Below are positions 4,946 through 6,348 of a stretch of 6,348 nt of DNA, piece after piece. Below the pieces are notes generated by a model, which worked only from the letters and a program-made list of their open reading frames with translations, was not told where the DNA came from and searched no databases. Position numbers and translations under genes: made by a program. Origin of the DNA: Firmicutes bacterium UBA4049 (GTDB taxonomy: Bacteria; Bacillota; Desulfotomaculia; Desulfotomaculales; Nap2-2B); assembly GCA_002382755.1 (NCBI GenBank), contig DFZT01000022.1:1-6348 (forward strand), read 5' to 3'. The stretch's first letter is position 1. The number at the start of each line of letters is the position of its first letter.

Positions 4946-5016
4946 TGGAACGACGTAAAAGCGATTCATTAGAAACCAGCTAAAGAATGGGTAATTTTAA
5001 AAAGAGGGGGATTTTA

Positions 5017-5208
5017 ATGCAACAACTTTACACCGTGCCCGAAGTGGCGAAAATTCTTCGGGTAAAAAAAGGCTTCATATACGAGCTAATTTATACCGGC
5101 AAGCTAGAAGTCATTAAGTTGTCGGAGCGCCGGATAAGGATCGCGGAAGAAGCTGTGAAAATGTATGTTGAATCGCTGAAGGAATTTAGCCAGGCCAGGG
5201 CGAATTAA
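5017..5208 (+). CDS. Excisionase-like MerR-type helix-turn-helix protein
   Basis: This 63-residue protein has the excisionase/HTH_17 fold: YTVPEVAKILRVKKGFIYELIYTGKLEVIKL followed by the wing RRIRIAEEAVKMYVESL. Such proteins bind and bend DNA at attachment sites and bias the neighbouring integrase toward excision, or act as small regulators. The ATG at 5017 is chosen because AGGGGG (5005-5010) lies six bases before it. An in-frame ATG at 4987 would translate the ribosome site itself and add a non-family extension. The integrase starts 48 bases downstream in the same direction, which supports the excisionase role, although an HTH of this type alone cannot prove it. Confidence 0.8.
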   Translation: MQQLYTVPEVAKILRVKKGFIYELIYTGKLEVIKLSERRIRIAEEAVKMYVESLKEFSQARAN

Positions 5209-5256
5209 AAACCTTGAGCCCGGCTTTTTCTTTTTTCAGGAGGCGATTTATTCAAA

Positions 5257-6348
5257 ATGGCGCAACTGAGAAGGAAAGGCCCGAACTATTACCTTATCAC
5301 AGTCTATTTAGGGAGGAATGCAAAAGGTAAAAAAATATTTCACAACGAAGCTTTTCGAGGCACATTACCGGAAGCCCGGCAGCGGGGCGCTGAACTGGAA
5401 GTCGGCATGAAAAGACGCGTCGGCCCGGCAAGCTTGTCCATGACAGTGGGGCAGTACCTTGAGACATGGCTGGCCCGGATTAAGCACACTGTTTCCGAGC
5501 GAACATACGAAACCTATTCTTGGCATGTCCGGAGACTTCAAGAAGTTCTGAGCAGAGCGCCTATGTATAACCTGACGGCTTTTGGGTTGCAAGAAGCCTT
5601 GGCCGGTTTGCAACAAAACTTGAAACCAAAAACCTTAAAAGGTATTTATGGTACACTGCGGACGGCTATGCGGCAAGCTATAGCCTGGGGACTATTTACT
5701 ACGGACCCGACAGCAGGATTGCGTACTCCAAGATCGCCGAGACAAGAGAGGAAAGTTTTAACGCAGCAAGAGTTACAGGCTGTTTTAGACGCTGCTAAGA
5801 ATTACAAGTATTACCTGGTGATACGGCTGCTAGCGCTAACCGGAATGCGGATAGGTGAAGTCCTGGGATTGAAATGGCAGGACATTGATTTTAAAAAAGA
5901 AATGCTGACCATAAAAAGGTCGGCTGACGGAAGAAAGAGGAAATTAAATCCGCAGACTAAAACGGCCAGCAGTGAACGCACTATGAAACTCGATCCGGAA
6001 ACTGTCAGCCTCCTCACAGCGCACAAAAAGATGCAGAAAGTGATTCCGTTAAAGGACAACCTCATATTTTCTTACAATGGGCGGGTTATCCGTGAGAACG
6101 CAGTTAGGCGAACGCTTAATTACGCTTTAAAAAAAGCCGGATTGGATCATATGCGTGTTCATGATCTTCGACACACAGCAGGTTCTCTCCTGCTTGACGC
6201 AGGATATTCTTTTCCGGTTGTGGCTGCTTTCCTGGGTCACAGCAGCCCGGCGACTACTGCGGCTGTCTATGCCCATGCCGTCCGGAAAGGCGGAAGCATG
6301 GTCGATCTTTTAGCAAATTCAGACCAAAATTCAGACCAAAGCAAAAAA
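5257..6348 (+). CDS. int: Tyrosine recombinase/integrase (3' end beyond window)
   Basis: This is a phage/ICE-type site-specific recombinase, 364 codons visible with no stop before the window edge. The domains run in order. Residues 1-55 form an arm-type DNA-binding domain (RRKGPNYYLITVYLG, then KGKKIF). Residues 60-155 form the helical core-binding domain (MTVGQYLETWLARIK to TTDPTAGL). From about 166 comes the catalytic domain. The catalytic set is complete: R198 (LTGMRIGE), K235 (QTKTASS), H302 and R305 (HDLRHT), H328 (LGHS) and the nucleophile Y338 (VYAHA). It is therefore predicted active. ATG 5257 follows AGGAGG (5238-5243) with a long 13-base gap and no better in-frame start. It probably forms an operon with the excisionase-like gene. 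The tail beyond residue 350 holds a duplicated NSDQ encoded by two perfect 12-base repeats. Usual family length suggests the stop is only a few codons outside. Confidence 0.95.
   Translation, partial: MAQLRRKGPNYYLITVYLGRNAKGKKIFHNEAFRGTLPEARQRGAELEVGMKRRVGPASLSMTVGQYLETWLARIKHTVSERTYETYSWHVRRLQEVLSRAPMYNLTAFGLQEALAGLQQNLKPKTLKGIYGTLRTAMRQAIAWGLFTTDPTAGLRTPRSPRQERKVLTQQELQAVLDAAKNYKYYLVIRLLALTGMRIGEVLGLKWQDIDFKKEMLTIKRSADGRKRKLNPQTKTASSERTMKLDPETVSLLTAHKKMQKVIPLKDNLIFSYNGRVIRENAVRRTLNYALKKAGLDHMRVHDLRHTAGSLLLDAGYSFPVVAAFLGHSSPATTAAVYAHAVRKGGSMVDLLANSDQNSDQSKK
6316..6339 (+). repeat. Tandem 12-bp repeat in the integrase tail
   Basis: AATTCAGACCAA occurs twice back to back, encoding NSDQ twice near the integrase C-terminus. 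It may be simple tandem slippage. Because integrase genes often abut an attachment site, this DNA is also a possible part of an att or arm site, but no second copy elsewhere in the window supports that. Confidence 0.6.

Noticed and set aside
4987..5016. Upstream ATG that would add ten residues to the excisionase-like protein
   Set aside because: It would translate the ribosome binding site AGGGGG, has no ribosome site of its own, and adds an extension not typical of the family.
5205..5236. Possible terminator between the excisionase-like gene and the integrase (AAAAACC...GGCTTTTT with T-run)
   Set aside because: The stem needs a bulge and has mostly A-T pairs; it is too weak to call, and the two genes are expected to be cotranscribed.

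Overview
The window looks like an accessory region of a Gram-positive Clostridia genome, probably of the Desulfotomaculum/Pelotomaculum (Peptococcaceae-like) kind. This is inferred from strong AAGGAGG ribosome binding sites, sigma-A style promoter elements, secreted proteins with copper-amine-oxidase-N 'stalk' domains, moderate GC with AT-rich intergenic DNA, and an excisionase/integrase pair of Gram-positive type. All supportable genes are on the + strand.

Left part (1-3194): two genes for exported proteins. The first (158-1243) is a 361-residue stalk-domain protein with a signal peptide. After a rho-independent terminator-like hairpin (1295-1336) comes a large secreted multidomain protein (1362-3194). 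Its reading frame is broken by one TAA at 1647-1649 but otherwise stays open to the end, so it is either a very recent pseudogene or a read-through gene.

Middle (3195-4401): a scarred toxin-antitoxin locus. A BrnT-like toxin (3465-3740) and a ribbon-helix-helix CopG/BrnA-type antitoxin (3742-4035) form a tight operon. It has its own sigma-A promoter, whose core is framed by an 8-bp inverted repeat, and its own terminator. Directly after the large secreted gene lies an 87-bp second copy of the antitoxin 3' end (3201-3287), so the module is flanked by direct repeats that record a past duplication or deletion. It is followed by a small HU-like DNA-binding protein (4132-4401) whose DNA-embracing beta arm appears to be missing.

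Right part (4402-6348): about 600 bases of decayed DNA hold a 24-bp perfect palindrome, two 67-bp direct repeats bracketing a fragment that resembles ParB-domain DNA methylases, a second coding-like fragment with a G9 run, and a nested palindrome upstream of the recombination module. An excisionase-like MerR-type HTH protein (5017-5208) and a tyrosine integrase (5257 to the window end, all catalytic residues present, stop codon not reached) close the window. The layout suggests the recombination end of an integrative element (prophage, ICE or island) with a graveyard of gene fragments next to it.

No clearly new system is evident. The most informative unusual signals are the duplicated antitoxin end, the promoter-spanning inverted repeat of the toxin-antitoxin operon, the arm-less HU homologue, and the paired 67-bp repeats, whose three differences are all silent in one reading frame.
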